Source of the DNA: Novosphingobium kaempferiae
GTDB lineage: Bacteria > Pseudomonadota > Alphaproteobacteria > Sphingomonadales > Sphingomonadaceae
DNA: 64,000 nt
NCBI RefSeq assembly: GCF_021227995.1
Contig: NZ_CP089301.1
Span: 4,278,001 to 4,342,000, forward strand
Direction of reading: 5' to 3'
Position 1 is the stretch's first letter, and each line of letters begins with the position of its first letter. The translations under genes and the position numbers were made by a program. Under the pieces are notes generated by a model. The model did no database searches, had not been told where the DNA came from, and saw only the letters and a list, made by a program, of their open reading frames with translations. Below are positions 19,222-26,718 of this stretch, one piece after another.

Positions 19222-22200
19222 ATGACACTTCGCACGCAGACACGCACGCTTCTGGCCACAACCGCGCTCTCGGTCGCCGTGCTCGGCACGCCGGTCCACG
19301 CACAGGATCTCAGCCCCGAGGCCGAAGTCGGCATCGATAGCGGCGAGGCCATCGTCGTCACCGGATCGCGCATCCGCCGCGCACCCAATTCCGACGCCGC
19401 GCCGGTGCTCGAAGTCGGCCAGCAGCAGATCCTCGATCGCGGCTACGTCAGCGTCGCCGATGCCCTGAACGACCTCCCCTCCAACGTGCCGACGCTCAAC
19501 CAGGCCGACGGTTCGGGCGCGGCGAGCGGCTCGGGCATCCAGTCCCCCAACCTCTTCGGCCTCGGCGCGGGTCGCACGCTGACCCTCCTCAACGGCCGCC
19601 GCATGGTGACGAGCAGCTCGGGAATTGGCGGCACCGACGGCGTGGGCGACGCGCAGGTCGATTCCAATATCCTGCCGCTCGGCCTGCTGGAGCGGGTCGA
19701 GGTCTATCAGGGCGGCGGCGCGGCGGTCTACGGTTCGGACGCGATCGCGGGCACGGTGAACTACATCCTCAAGAAGGACTTCACCGGCATCGTGCTTGAC
19801 GGCCAGGCCGGCATCTCCGACCGGAACGACTACGGCACCCAGTCGCTGCGCGGCACCGCCGGGTTCAACTTCGCCGAAGGTCGCGGCAACTTCGCGGTGG
19901 ACGTGGGCTGGTCCAAGACGCCCTCGCTGCGCTTCGCCGACCGTCCGCTGTCGAACCTCGGCCGCCTGACCGTCTCGAACTCCGCCGACACCGGGCCCAG
20001 CGACGGCATCCCGTCGGTGAAGGAGATCTTCAACGCGGGCTTCTGGCCGTTCAACGGCAACGGCGTGATCTTCACCGCACCGGCGCCGCCGCCCAACTTC
20101 CTGCTGCGTAACGGCGCGGGCAGCGCGCTCCAGTTCGGCACTGACGGCAGCGTGATCCCCTACAACCCCGGCACCATCCAGGGCATTCCCTTCGCGTCGA
20201 ACGGCGAAGGCTTCCCCTATCAGGAGCTGGCGGGCCTGCGCACCGGCGTCGAGCGCCTCACCGCCAACGCCATCGGCCACTACGACCTGACCGACCGTAT
20301 CACCCTGTCGGCCGAGTTCCTCTACGCCAACACCAAGGGCCGCGAGATCCCGCAGGGCAACAGCCGCACCGTGCTGAACGGCGGCACCTATGCCGGGCCG
20401 ATCTCGTTCACGATCAACAACGCCTTCCTGACCGACGCCGCAAAGGCCGCGCTGATCGCTGCACGCCCCAGCTTCGCCAGCGGCGCGCCGCTGTTCCTTT
20501 CGAAGTACTTCTACGACCTCGTCCCCGATCCGGTGCAGACCTACAACACCGACACCTGGCGCGGCGCCCTGACGCTGGACGGCGACTTCGACGTCGGCAG
20601 CCGCAACTTCTACTGGTCGGTCTCCGGCAGCTATGCCCGCGTCGATGGCAAGCAGCGCAGCTGGGAAGTCGTCAACAGCCGCTACAACAACGCGATCAAC
20701 TCGGTCCTGTCCGGCGGGCAGGCGGTCTGCGCCATCAACGCCGACGCCAGCACCGCCAACGACGACCCGAGCTGCGCGCCGATCAACCCGTTCGGCACGG
20801 GCACCGTCAGCGACGCCGCGCGCAACTACGTCAGCACCCGTGCGGGCCTCGACTGGACCAACGAGCAGATCGACGTCCTTGCAACCCTTGGCGGCACGCT
20901 GTTCTCGCTGCCGATGGGCGACGTCCAGTTCAGCGCCGCCTACGAGCATCGTGACGAGAAGGCCTCGTTCGACCCGCTCCAGGCCAACCGCGATGGCGTG
21001 TTCGGCGACGGTTCGCGGCAGGTCGCCCAGTCAGGCGGCTACAACACCGACGAGCTTTCGGCGGAAGTCATCGTGCCGCTGATCGGCGGCGACTTCACCC
21101 TGCCGCTGGTCAAGCTGCTCGAATTCAAGGGCGCGTTCCGCTACGTCGACAACTCGTTCGCGGGCAAGGAGAACGTGTGGGATGCGGGCCTGCGCTGGGA
21201 AGTCACGGACGGCGTGACCCTGCGCGGATCGCGCAGCCGCAACTTCCGCGCGCCGACGCTGACGCAGCTTCTCGCGCCGACCAGCAGCACGATCAGCTCC
21301 GCCGGCTACGACCCGTGCGACGCGGACCGCATCAACGCGGGCGCCAACCCGGCCGCGCGCCGCGCAAACTGCCTTGCGCTGTTCACCGCCAACCCCGGCT
21401 ACGGCGTCGATCCCGATGGCACCGGCACTGGCATGAGCGCCGCGGAACGTCTCGCACGCTTCCAGAGCCCGGCGGAGAACTTCAACCGCACCACCGTCAC
21501 CAGCGGCGGCAACCCGAACCTGCGCAACGAGATCTCGGACACGCTGACTTACGGCATCGTGCTCCAGCCGCGCTTCGTACCCGGGCTTTCGATCAGCGCG
21601 GACCGCATCGAGATCGACCTCAAGGATGGCCTCTCGCCCTTCACGACAGAGGATTTCGCGGCGGCCTGCTTCGACGATCCGAACCCGTCGGACACGGTGT
21701 GCGGCGCCTTCACCCGCCTTGCCGGGCCTGACGCGACGAGCATCGGCGGCACCATCGTCACCGGCACCACGACCACCTTCAACGCGGGCGTCGTCAAGTA
21801 CCGGGGTGAGACCTACACGATCGACTACGCCTTCGCGCCGGGCGACCTGTTCGGCGGCAGCGATCTCGGCCGCCTGCGCCTGACCGCCAACGCCACACAC
21901 AACACGCTGCTCACCACCTCTGTGACGGGCACGACGTTCATCCGCACCGACGATACCTACCAGAGCCCCGAATGGGTCGGTCGCTTCAACGCGGTGTGGG
22001 ACAAGGGCCCGGTGCGCGTGAGCTACCAGCTCGACTACCTCGGCCGTACCCGCGCCGCCTATGACGCGACCATCGAGACGACGCCGAACCCGATCCTGAA
22101 GTCGAACATCGTCCATTCCATCTCGGCGCAGGTCGAGGCAGGGAACATGACCTTCCGGGCCGGTATCGACAACCTGACCGACAAGGCCCCGTCCTATCCG

Positions 22201-22266
22201 CAGATCGCCTATGGCGACATCCTCGGCCGCCGGTTCTTCCTTGGCGCGCGCATCAAACTGAAGTGA
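19222..22266 (+). CDS. TonB-dependent receptor of the peptide-utilisation island
   Basis: 1014 residues. Signal peptide ends near GTPVHAQ; a TonB-box-like stretch EAIVVTGSRIRR follows, then a plug domain (ADALNDLPSN, LGAGRTLTLLNGRRMV, LLERVEVYQGGGAAVYGSDAIAGTVNYILK) and a long barrel ending in RRFFLGARIKLK. The size and the GSDAIAGTVNYI plug type are common in sphingomonad receptors for large organic substrates. Flanking carboxypeptidases, aminotransferases and an amino-acid permease suggest a peptide ligand, but this is context only. GGGGA lies upstream of the ATG. Confidence 0.92.
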   Translation: MTLRTQTRTLLATTALSVAVLGTPVHAQDLSPEAEVGIDSGEAIVVTGSRIRRAPNSDAAPVLEVGQQQILDRGYVSVADALNDLPSNVPTLNQADGSGAASGSGIQSPNLFGLGAGRTLTLLNGRRMVTSSSGIGGTDGVGDAQVDSNILPLGLLERVEVYQGGGAAVYGSDAIAGTVNYILKKDFTGIVLDGQAGISDRNDYGTQSLRGTAGFNFAEGRGNFAVDVGWSKTPSLRFADRPLSNLGRLTVSNSADTGPSDGIPSVKEIFNAGFWPFNGNGVIFTAPAPPPNFLLRNGAGSALQFGTDGSVIPYNPGTIQGIPFASNGEGFPYQELAGLRTGVERLTANAIGHYDLTDRITLSAEFLYANTKGREIPQGNSRTVLNGGTYAGPISFTINNAFLTDAAKAALIAARPSFASGAPLFLSKYFYDLVPDPVQTYNTDTWRGALTLDGDFDVGSRNFYWSVSGSYARVDGKQRSWEVVNSRYNNAINSVLSGGQAVCAINADASTANDDPSCAPINPFGTGTVSDAARNYVSTRAGLDWTNEQIDVLATLGGTLFSLPMGDVQFSAAYEHRDEKASFDPLQANRDGVFGDGSRQVAQSGGYNTDELSAEVIVPLIGGDFTLPLVKLLEFKGAFRYVDNSFAGKENVWDAGLRWEVTDGVTLRGSRSRNFRAPTLTQLLAPTSSTISSAGYDPCDADRINAGANPAARRANCLALFTANPGYGVDPDGTGTGMSAAERLARFQSPAENFNRTTVTSGGNPNLRNEISDTLTYGIVLQPRFVPGLSISADRIEIDLKDGLSPFTTEDFAAACFDDPNPSDTVCGAFTRLAGPDATSIGGTIVTGTTTTFNAGVVKYRGETYTIDYAFAPGDLFGGSDLGRLRLTANATHNTLLTTSVTGTTFIRTDDTYQSPEWVGRFNAVWDKGPVRVSYQLDYLGRTRAAYDATIETTPNPILKSNIVHSISAQVEAGNMTFRAGIDNLTDKAPSYPQIAYGDILGRRFFLGARIKLK

Positions 22267-22343
22267 CGCGCTCCGCCGCCCGGACCCCACGCCGGGCGGC
22301 GGTTTCCCATCCTGCATCGAACGGACGACAGACACCCCCCGCG

Positions 22344-23540
22344 ATGACCCCGCCGATGCCCCCCATACTCTCCCCCCTCCCCCCAGTCTCCGGCGAGGGG
22401 ATCGGCTCGTACTCCCAGTGGGTCCGCAAGGTGATCCGCGCGGTCCGGTCGGAGCGGAACCTGCTCGTCAGCCTGTTCGACAGCTCCGTGCCCGAGCCGG
22501 TGGACCTGCTCCGCCGGATCGTGATCGAGGAGTTCGCCGAGCCCGTAACCTCGCGCTACACCAGCGCTTTCAACGGCAACCCCTACGTCGTCGAGCAGCT
22601 CGCGCGGCGCTACGGCGTACCGCAGGACCGCGTGCTCTGCGCCACCGGGGCGACCGGGGCGCTGTCGCTTATCTACCGCGCGCTCGTCGGCCCCGGCGAA
22701 TCCGTGCTGGTCGAGACGCCCGGCTTCGACCTGTTCCACACCATCGCGCAGACCAACGGCCTCGGCGTGGAGCAGTTCGCGCGCCGGGGTGACGGCTTCG
22801 CCATCGACCCGGACGAGGTCGCCGCGCGGATCACCCCGACGACGCGGCTGATCGTGCTGTCGAACCTGCATAACCCTTCCGGCATGGCGGTCGATCGGGA
22901 CACCCTCCTCGCCATCGCCCGCATCGCCGAGGCGCGGGGCATTCATGTCGTCGTGGACGAAGTCTACGCCGCCTATGTCGATGCCGACCTGCGGCCTGCC
23001 TCCGCCGTGTCGCTTTCGCCCGCGATCATCGGGATCGACAGCCTGACCAAATCCTATGGCCTCAGCACCCTGCGCTGCGGCTGGATCGTCGCCGACGAGG
23101 CCCCGATGCGCCACATCCGCGCACTAGCGGAGGAGACCGAGTTCGGCGTCTCCAACCTCGCCCACGCCGCCGCCGCGCTGGTGCTGGAGCGCCCCGAACC
23201 GTTCGACACCTACCGCGACGAGATCATGCGCAAGGCCCGCCCGATCATCGAGAGCTACCACGCCCACTGGCGCGCCGAAGGTCTGGTGACGGGCGAACTG
23301 CCGCGCTTCGGCTGCATCGCCTTCCCGCGCCTGACCGGGATTGACGACACGATCGCCTTCTCCGAATGGCTCGCCGAACGCTGCGGCGTGGTCGTCGCGC
23401 CGGGCGAATACTTCGGAGCGGCGGGCCACATCCGCATCGGCTTCGCCCGCGCACCGGCGGACGTGGACTACGGATTGCAGGCATTGACCGACGGGCTGGT
23501 CCGCTACCGCGACCTGCTCGCAGCCAGGGGAACGAACTGA
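22344..23540 (+). CDS. Class I/II PLP-dependent aminotransferase
   Basis: 398 residues from the ATG at 22344; the frame extends upstream but that stretch is low-complexity proline/alanine. Fold type I signatures: NGNPYVVEQLARRYG, ATGATGALSLIYRAL, SNLHNPSGM (Asn of the PLP site), VVVDEVYAAY (Asp) and Lys236 in IDSLTKSYGLSTLRCGW, then RIGFAR (substrate-binding Arg). No export signal, so it acts in the cytoplasm. Its stop is 2 bp from the start of S10 copy 3, so they share an mRNA. Likely deaminates an amino acid released by the peptidases. The exact substrate is not predictable. Confidence 0.9.
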   Translation: MTPPMPPILSPLPPVSGEGIGSYSQWVRKVIRAVRSERNLLVSLFDSSVPEPVDLLRRIVIEEFAEPVTSRYTSAFNGNPYVVEQLARRYGVPQDRVLCATGATGALSLIYRALVGPGESVLVETPGFDLFHTIAQTNGLGVEQFARRGDGFAIDPDEVAARITPTTRLIVLSNLHNPSGMAVDRDTLLAIARIAEARGIHVVVDEVYAAYVDADLRPASAVSLSPAIIGIDSLTKSYGLSTLRCGWIVADEAPMRHIRALAEETEFGVSNLAHAAAALVLERPEPFDTYRDEIMRKARPIIESYHAHWRAEGLVTGELPRFGCIAFPRLTGIDDTIAFSEWLAERCGVVVAPGEYFGAAGHIRIGFARAPADVDYGLQALTDGLVRYRDLLAARGTN

Positions 23541-23542
23541 GC

Positions 23543-25012
23543 ATGCGCATCTGCTGGACCCTGACGCTGGCCGCCATGCTGGCGAGCACATCGGTTGCCG
23601 CGCAGGAAGCGCCGGCGGTTGCGGCGAAGCTCGAAGGCCGCGCCGAGCAGACCCTGAAGGTCGGCGGCAAGCGCCTTGCCTACACGGCGGAGGCAGGCAC
23701 CTTCCCGGTATCGAGCGCGCCGGGCAAGACCGATGCGAGCGCGGGCTATGTCGCCTACGTGCGGAAGGGCGCGGCGGCGGATCGCCCCGTGCTGTTCGTG
23801 TTCAACGGCGGCCCTGGCGCGGCTTCGGCCTATCTGCAGATGGGCGCGCTCGGCCCGATGCGGGCGCATGTGCCGCAGGATCCCGCCGCGCCCTTGCCCA
23901 CCGAGGCGGAAGTCGCCCCCAACCCGGCCTCTGTGCTCGACATGGCCGACCTCGTGTTCCTCGACCCGCCGGGCACCGGGTTCTCAGAGATCGCGAAGGA
24001 TGCGGACGCCGCCTTCTACCAGTCGGTGAAGGGCGATGCCGACGCCGTGGCGCAGCTCGCCCGCGCCTGGCTGGCCGAGAACCGCCGCACGGCCTCACCG
24101 CTGTTCATCCTCGGCGAGAGCTACGGCACGATCCGCGCCGCCGCCATGGTAGACGCGCTCCATGCGCAGGATGCGGCGCTCAAGGTGCGCGGCGTGCTGC
24201 TGTTCGGGCAGGCGCTCAACATGATCGAGACCTCGCAGCGGCCCGACAACGTCGTGACCTATCCGGTCTCGCTGCCGACCCTCGCCGCGCTGGCCTGCTA
24301 TCATCACAAGCGCCCCGCACCCTGCGATCCCGCCGCGAGTGCGCAGGATGCCGCCGCGTTCGGCCCCTCCTATCTCGACGCGCTCTACAAGGGCCGCGTG
24401 CTGGACGAGGCAGCGCGCAAGGCCGTCGCCGCGAAGCTGGCGGACCTCACCGGCATCCCGGCCGAATTCTACCTCACGCACGACCTGCGCATCTCCAAGG
24501 AGCGCTTCCGCGTCGAGCTCCTCCGTACCGAGGGCAAGGTGCTGGGCCGCTATGATGCGCGCTACACCGCGCCGCGCCCTGCGGATGCGGGCGAGATGGT
24601 CGGCCCCGATGCCTTCTCCGCCGTGTCGGACCTCTACGGCAAGGCCGTGATCGGCCAGCTTGCGAGCATCGGCGTCCAGAACCCCGAGCGCTACAAGGTG
24701 ATCGCCCGCTTTCCCGGAGAGTGGTCCTATGGCGCGGGTGACAGCCCGTTCAACGACTGGCCGTTCATGGCCCGCCTCGAAGCCGCGATGGCAGCCGAGC
24801 CCAGGCTGCGGCTCTTCGTCGGCACCGGTCTCTATGACCTGACGACTACGGTCGGCGCGGCGGACTACCTGTTCGCGCAGTCGAGCCTGACCGGCGACCG
24901 CTTCGTCAACCACCGCTATCCCGCCGGGCACGTCGCCTATTCGGACGACGCAAGCTGGCGAAAGTTCGTGGCCGACATCCGCGCCTTCATCACCGAGGGC
25001 GTGAAGCCGTGA
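23543..25012 (+). CDS. Exported serine carboxypeptidase-like protein (peptidase S10), copy 3
   Basis: 489 residues with signal peptide MRICWTLTLAAMLASTSVAAQ. S10 blocks: FVFNGGPGAASAYLQMGALGP, VFLDPPGTGFSEI, Ser193 in LGESYGTIRAA, Asp432 in LYDLTTT and His463 in PAGHVAYSD. Located between the cytoplasmic aminotransferase and the amino-acid permease with overlaps or gaps of 4 bp or less, so the three form a compact operon. Free amino acids produced in the periplasm would be imported by the permease and transaminated by the upstream enzyme. Confidence 0.9.
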   Translation: MRICWTLTLAAMLASTSVAAQEAPAVAAKLEGRAEQTLKVGGKRLAYTAEAGTFPVSSAPGKTDASAGYVAYVRKGAAADRPVLFVFNGGPGAASAYLQMGALGPMRAHVPQDPAAPLPTEAEVAPNPASVLDMADLVFLDPPGTGFSEIAKDADAAFYQSVKGDADAVAQLARAWLAENRRTASPLFILGESYGTIRAAAMVDALHAQDAALKVRGVLLFGQALNMIETSQRPDNVVTYPVSLPTLAALACYHHKRPAPCDPAASAQDAAAFGPSYLDALYKGRVLDEAARKAVAAKLADLTGIPAEFYLTHDLRISKERFRVELLRTEGKVLGRYDARYTAPRPADAGEMVGPDAFSAVSDLYGKAVIGQLASIGVQNPERYKVIARFPGEWSYGAGDSPFNDWPFMARLEAAMAAEPRLRLFVGTGLYDLTTTVGAADYLFAQSSLTGDRFVNHRYPAGHVAYSDDASWRKFVADIRAFITEGVKP

Positions 25013-26307
25013 GCGACGAGGGCAATCTCGCCAAGGGCATCGACCTGTGGGGCGTGGTCGCGCTGGGCCTTGGCACGGCGGTCGGCGTCTCGATCTTCTC
25101 GGCCATCGCGCCCGCCACCGCCATCGCGGGACCGGCGATGCTGCTCTCGGTGCTGGTCGCGGCACTGCCGATGTACCTGATCGCGGTGAGCTATGCCTTC
25201 CTCGGCTCCGCCCTGCCGGTGTCGGGAGCGTCTTTCGCATGGCCCGCGCGGTTCCTGCATCCCGCGCTCGGCTTCCTCATCGCCTGGGCGCGGATCATCG
25301 CCAACATGGGGGCGATGGTGGTGCTGGCGCTCGTCCTCGTGCGCTACGGCTCGATGATCCTGCCGCTGCCGGTCAAGCCGACGATGTTCGCGGTGCTGGT
25401 GCTGGCGCTACTGGCCAACCTCTTCGGCGTCCACATCGCCGCGACCGTCCAGAAGTGGCTGCTCGGCGCAATGCTGATCCTGTTCGCGGTGTTCATCGCC
25501 TGGGGCGGGAGCACGGCGGTCGACCTGTCGCGCCTCCAGCCCCTGTTCCCCAACGGCCTTCACGGCATGATCGCGGCGATGCCGCTGCTGATGGGCCTGT
25601 TCTTCGGCATCGAGGCCGCCACCGAGGCGGGCGCGGAAGTGGCGGACAGCCGCCGCGCCATCCCGCTCGGCATCGCGTTGTCGATTGGCTCGGCGACGCT
25701 GCTCTACCTTGCCGTCGGCTTCGTCGCGCTCGGCGTGATGGGCGCGCCTGCGCTCGGGGCCAGCGAGGCGCCGATCCTCGACGCGGCCAAGGTCTTCATG
25801 GGACCGGTGGCGACGCCGCTGATCGTGCTGGCGGCGGTGCTGTCCATCGGCAAGTCGCTGAACGCCATGTTCGCGATGTTCAGCCGCAGCCTCTATGCGA
25901 TGGGCACGGCGGGGATGCTGCCCGCTGCGCTGGGCCGCGTTCATCCGCGCTGGCAGACGCCGCACATCGCGCTGCTGGCGGTCTTCGCCATCGGCTGCGC
26001 GGGGCTGTTGCTGCCGATGGAACTGACCTTCCTGTTCCTTGCCGTGAACATCCCCAACCTGCTGAAGTACGCCAGCATCTGCCTTTCCGCTGCCCGCGTG
26101 GTGGAGCGGCACGACGACCTCTACGAAGCCGCCGCCTTCAAGTTCGCCCGCCCGACGATGCGCACCTTCGCCTATGCAGGTGCGGCCTGCGCGCTGGCCC
26201 TTGCGCTGGTGGGGCTGGAGGCCGACTGGCGGCCCTATGCCCTGCTCGGCGGCTGGGTACTGGCAGGCGCCGCGTTCCGCTGGCTGCACACCCGCGCCCG
26301 GGGTTGA
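25009..26307 (+). CDS. APC-superfamily amino-acid permease
   Basis: 432 residues with about 12 hydrophobic helices; GTG start overlapping the S10 stop by 4 bases. The first helix carries the APC substrate/Na+ motif region GLGTAVGVSIFSAIAPATAIAGPAM, and helix 6 region has LLMGLFFGIEAATEAGAEV, where E/A-rich residues shape the substrate site in these carriers. The protein would import amino acids across the inner membrane. Last gene of the 22344-26307 group; a repeat-rich 411-bp gap follows. Confidence 0.9.
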   Translation: MSDEGNLAKGIDLWGVVALGLGTAVGVSIFSAIAPATAIAGPAMLLSVLVAALPMYLIAVSYAFLGSALPVSGASFAWPARFLHPALGFLIAWARIIANMGAMVVLALVLVRYGSMILPLPVKPTMFAVLVLALLANLFGVHIAATVQKWLLGAMLILFAVFIAWGGSTAVDLSRLQPLFPNGLHGMIAAMPLLMGLFFGIEAATEAGAEVADSRRAIPLGIALSIGSATLLYLAVGFVALGVMGAPALGASEAPILDAAKVFMGPVATPLIVLAAVLSIGKSLNAMFAMFSRSLYAMGTAGMLPAALGRVHPRWQTPHIALLAVFAIGCAGLLLPMELTFLFLAVNIPNLLKYASICLSAARVVERHDDLYEAAAFKFARPTMRTFAYAGAACALALALVGLEADWRPYALLGGWVLAGAAFRWLHTRARG

Positions 26308-26373
26308 CCTCCCCGGGAGGTTTACACGGTTTACACGGTCCAGAGGGGAAAGGCGCCACCCTAGCCCCGGAAT

Positions 26374-26468
26374 GTGTCGCCTTGCACGCGCAAGGCGACA
26401 CGTTGAGCGTGTAAGGCGACACTTTTAGACCGCGAAGTGTCGCCTTGCATGTGCCGGGTGTCGCCTTG
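26374..26468. repeat. Five copies of GTGTCGCCTT forming two perfect hairpins plus one half
   Basis: Copies 1 and 2 form a perfect 12-bp inverted repeat with a 4-base loop (26374-26401, arms GTGTCGCCTTGC). Copies 3 and 4 form another perfect 12-bp inverted repeat with a 10-base spacer (26413-26446, arms AAGGCGACACTT). Copy 5 is alone at 26458-26468. Orientation alternates +,-,-,+,+. The sequence between copies is unrelated, which argues against simple tandem slippage and suggests selection for pairing or protein binding. Confidence 0.85.
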
Positions 26469-26540
26469 TGGAGTTGGTGCGAGGTCATCCACGGACAGTA
26501 CCCCAGCCGCACATCTGTAGGAAAATGCCCGGCCTTCCAT

Positions 26541-26618
26541 TCGTCATTGCGAGCGCAGCGAAGCAATCCACGGGTGGGCCCATGCCGCTGGATTGCTTCG
26601 CTGCGCTCTCAATGACGA
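26541..26618. repeat. REP-like hairpin, family A, copy 1
   Basis: Two 29-bp arms (26541-26569 and 26590-26618) with a single mismatch and a 20-base spacer; core TCATTGCGAGCG-n-AGCGAAGCAATC. The same family recurs at 47227-47290. Such elements are scattered between genes in many sphingomonads. Here it lies between convergent genes and could also stop transcription in both directions. Confidence 0.85.
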
Positions 26619-26678
26619 AGTCTGGCAGGCTAGCCGGAATGCCGGTGCGGGCCGTGAAATGCCCGCACCGACACCCGA

Positions 26679-26710
26679 ACCGTCCTGCCCGCCGGAGCGG
26701 ACAGGACGGT
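26679..26710 (-). terminator. Terminator-like stem after the amidohydrolase gene
   Basis: ACCGTCCTG (26679-26687) pairs with CAGGACGGT (26702-26710). An inner CCGC/GCGG extension closes on a CGGA loop. It begins 9 bp beyond the stop of the minus-strand gene at 26719. No T-tract, so it may be a stability hairpin or a Rho-assisted terminator. Confidence 0.45.
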
Positions 26711-26718
26711 GGGACACC

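Larger units (their letters stand above)
26308..26718. other. 411-bp convergent gap filled with repeats and hairpins
   Basis: Gene-free stretch between the permease (plus strand) and the amidohydrolase (minus strand). From left to right it holds: a palindrome over the permease stop codon (ACCTCCC-c-GGGAGGT, 26307-26321); a tandem repeat of GGTTTACAC (26319-26336); five copies of GTGTCGCCTT in alternating orientation (26374-26468); a long REP-like hairpin (26541-26618); and a stem at 26679-26710. No coding potential that I trust. Confidence 0.8.

Noticed and set aside
19153..20949. Long antisense open frame opposite the large TonB-dependent receptor
   Set aside because: Compositional shadow; the plus strand has signal peptide, TonB box, plug and barrel strands.
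26374..26468. Possible CRISPR array
   Set aside because: Units are 10 to 12 bp, alternate in orientation, and the spacing is irregular; no cas genes.
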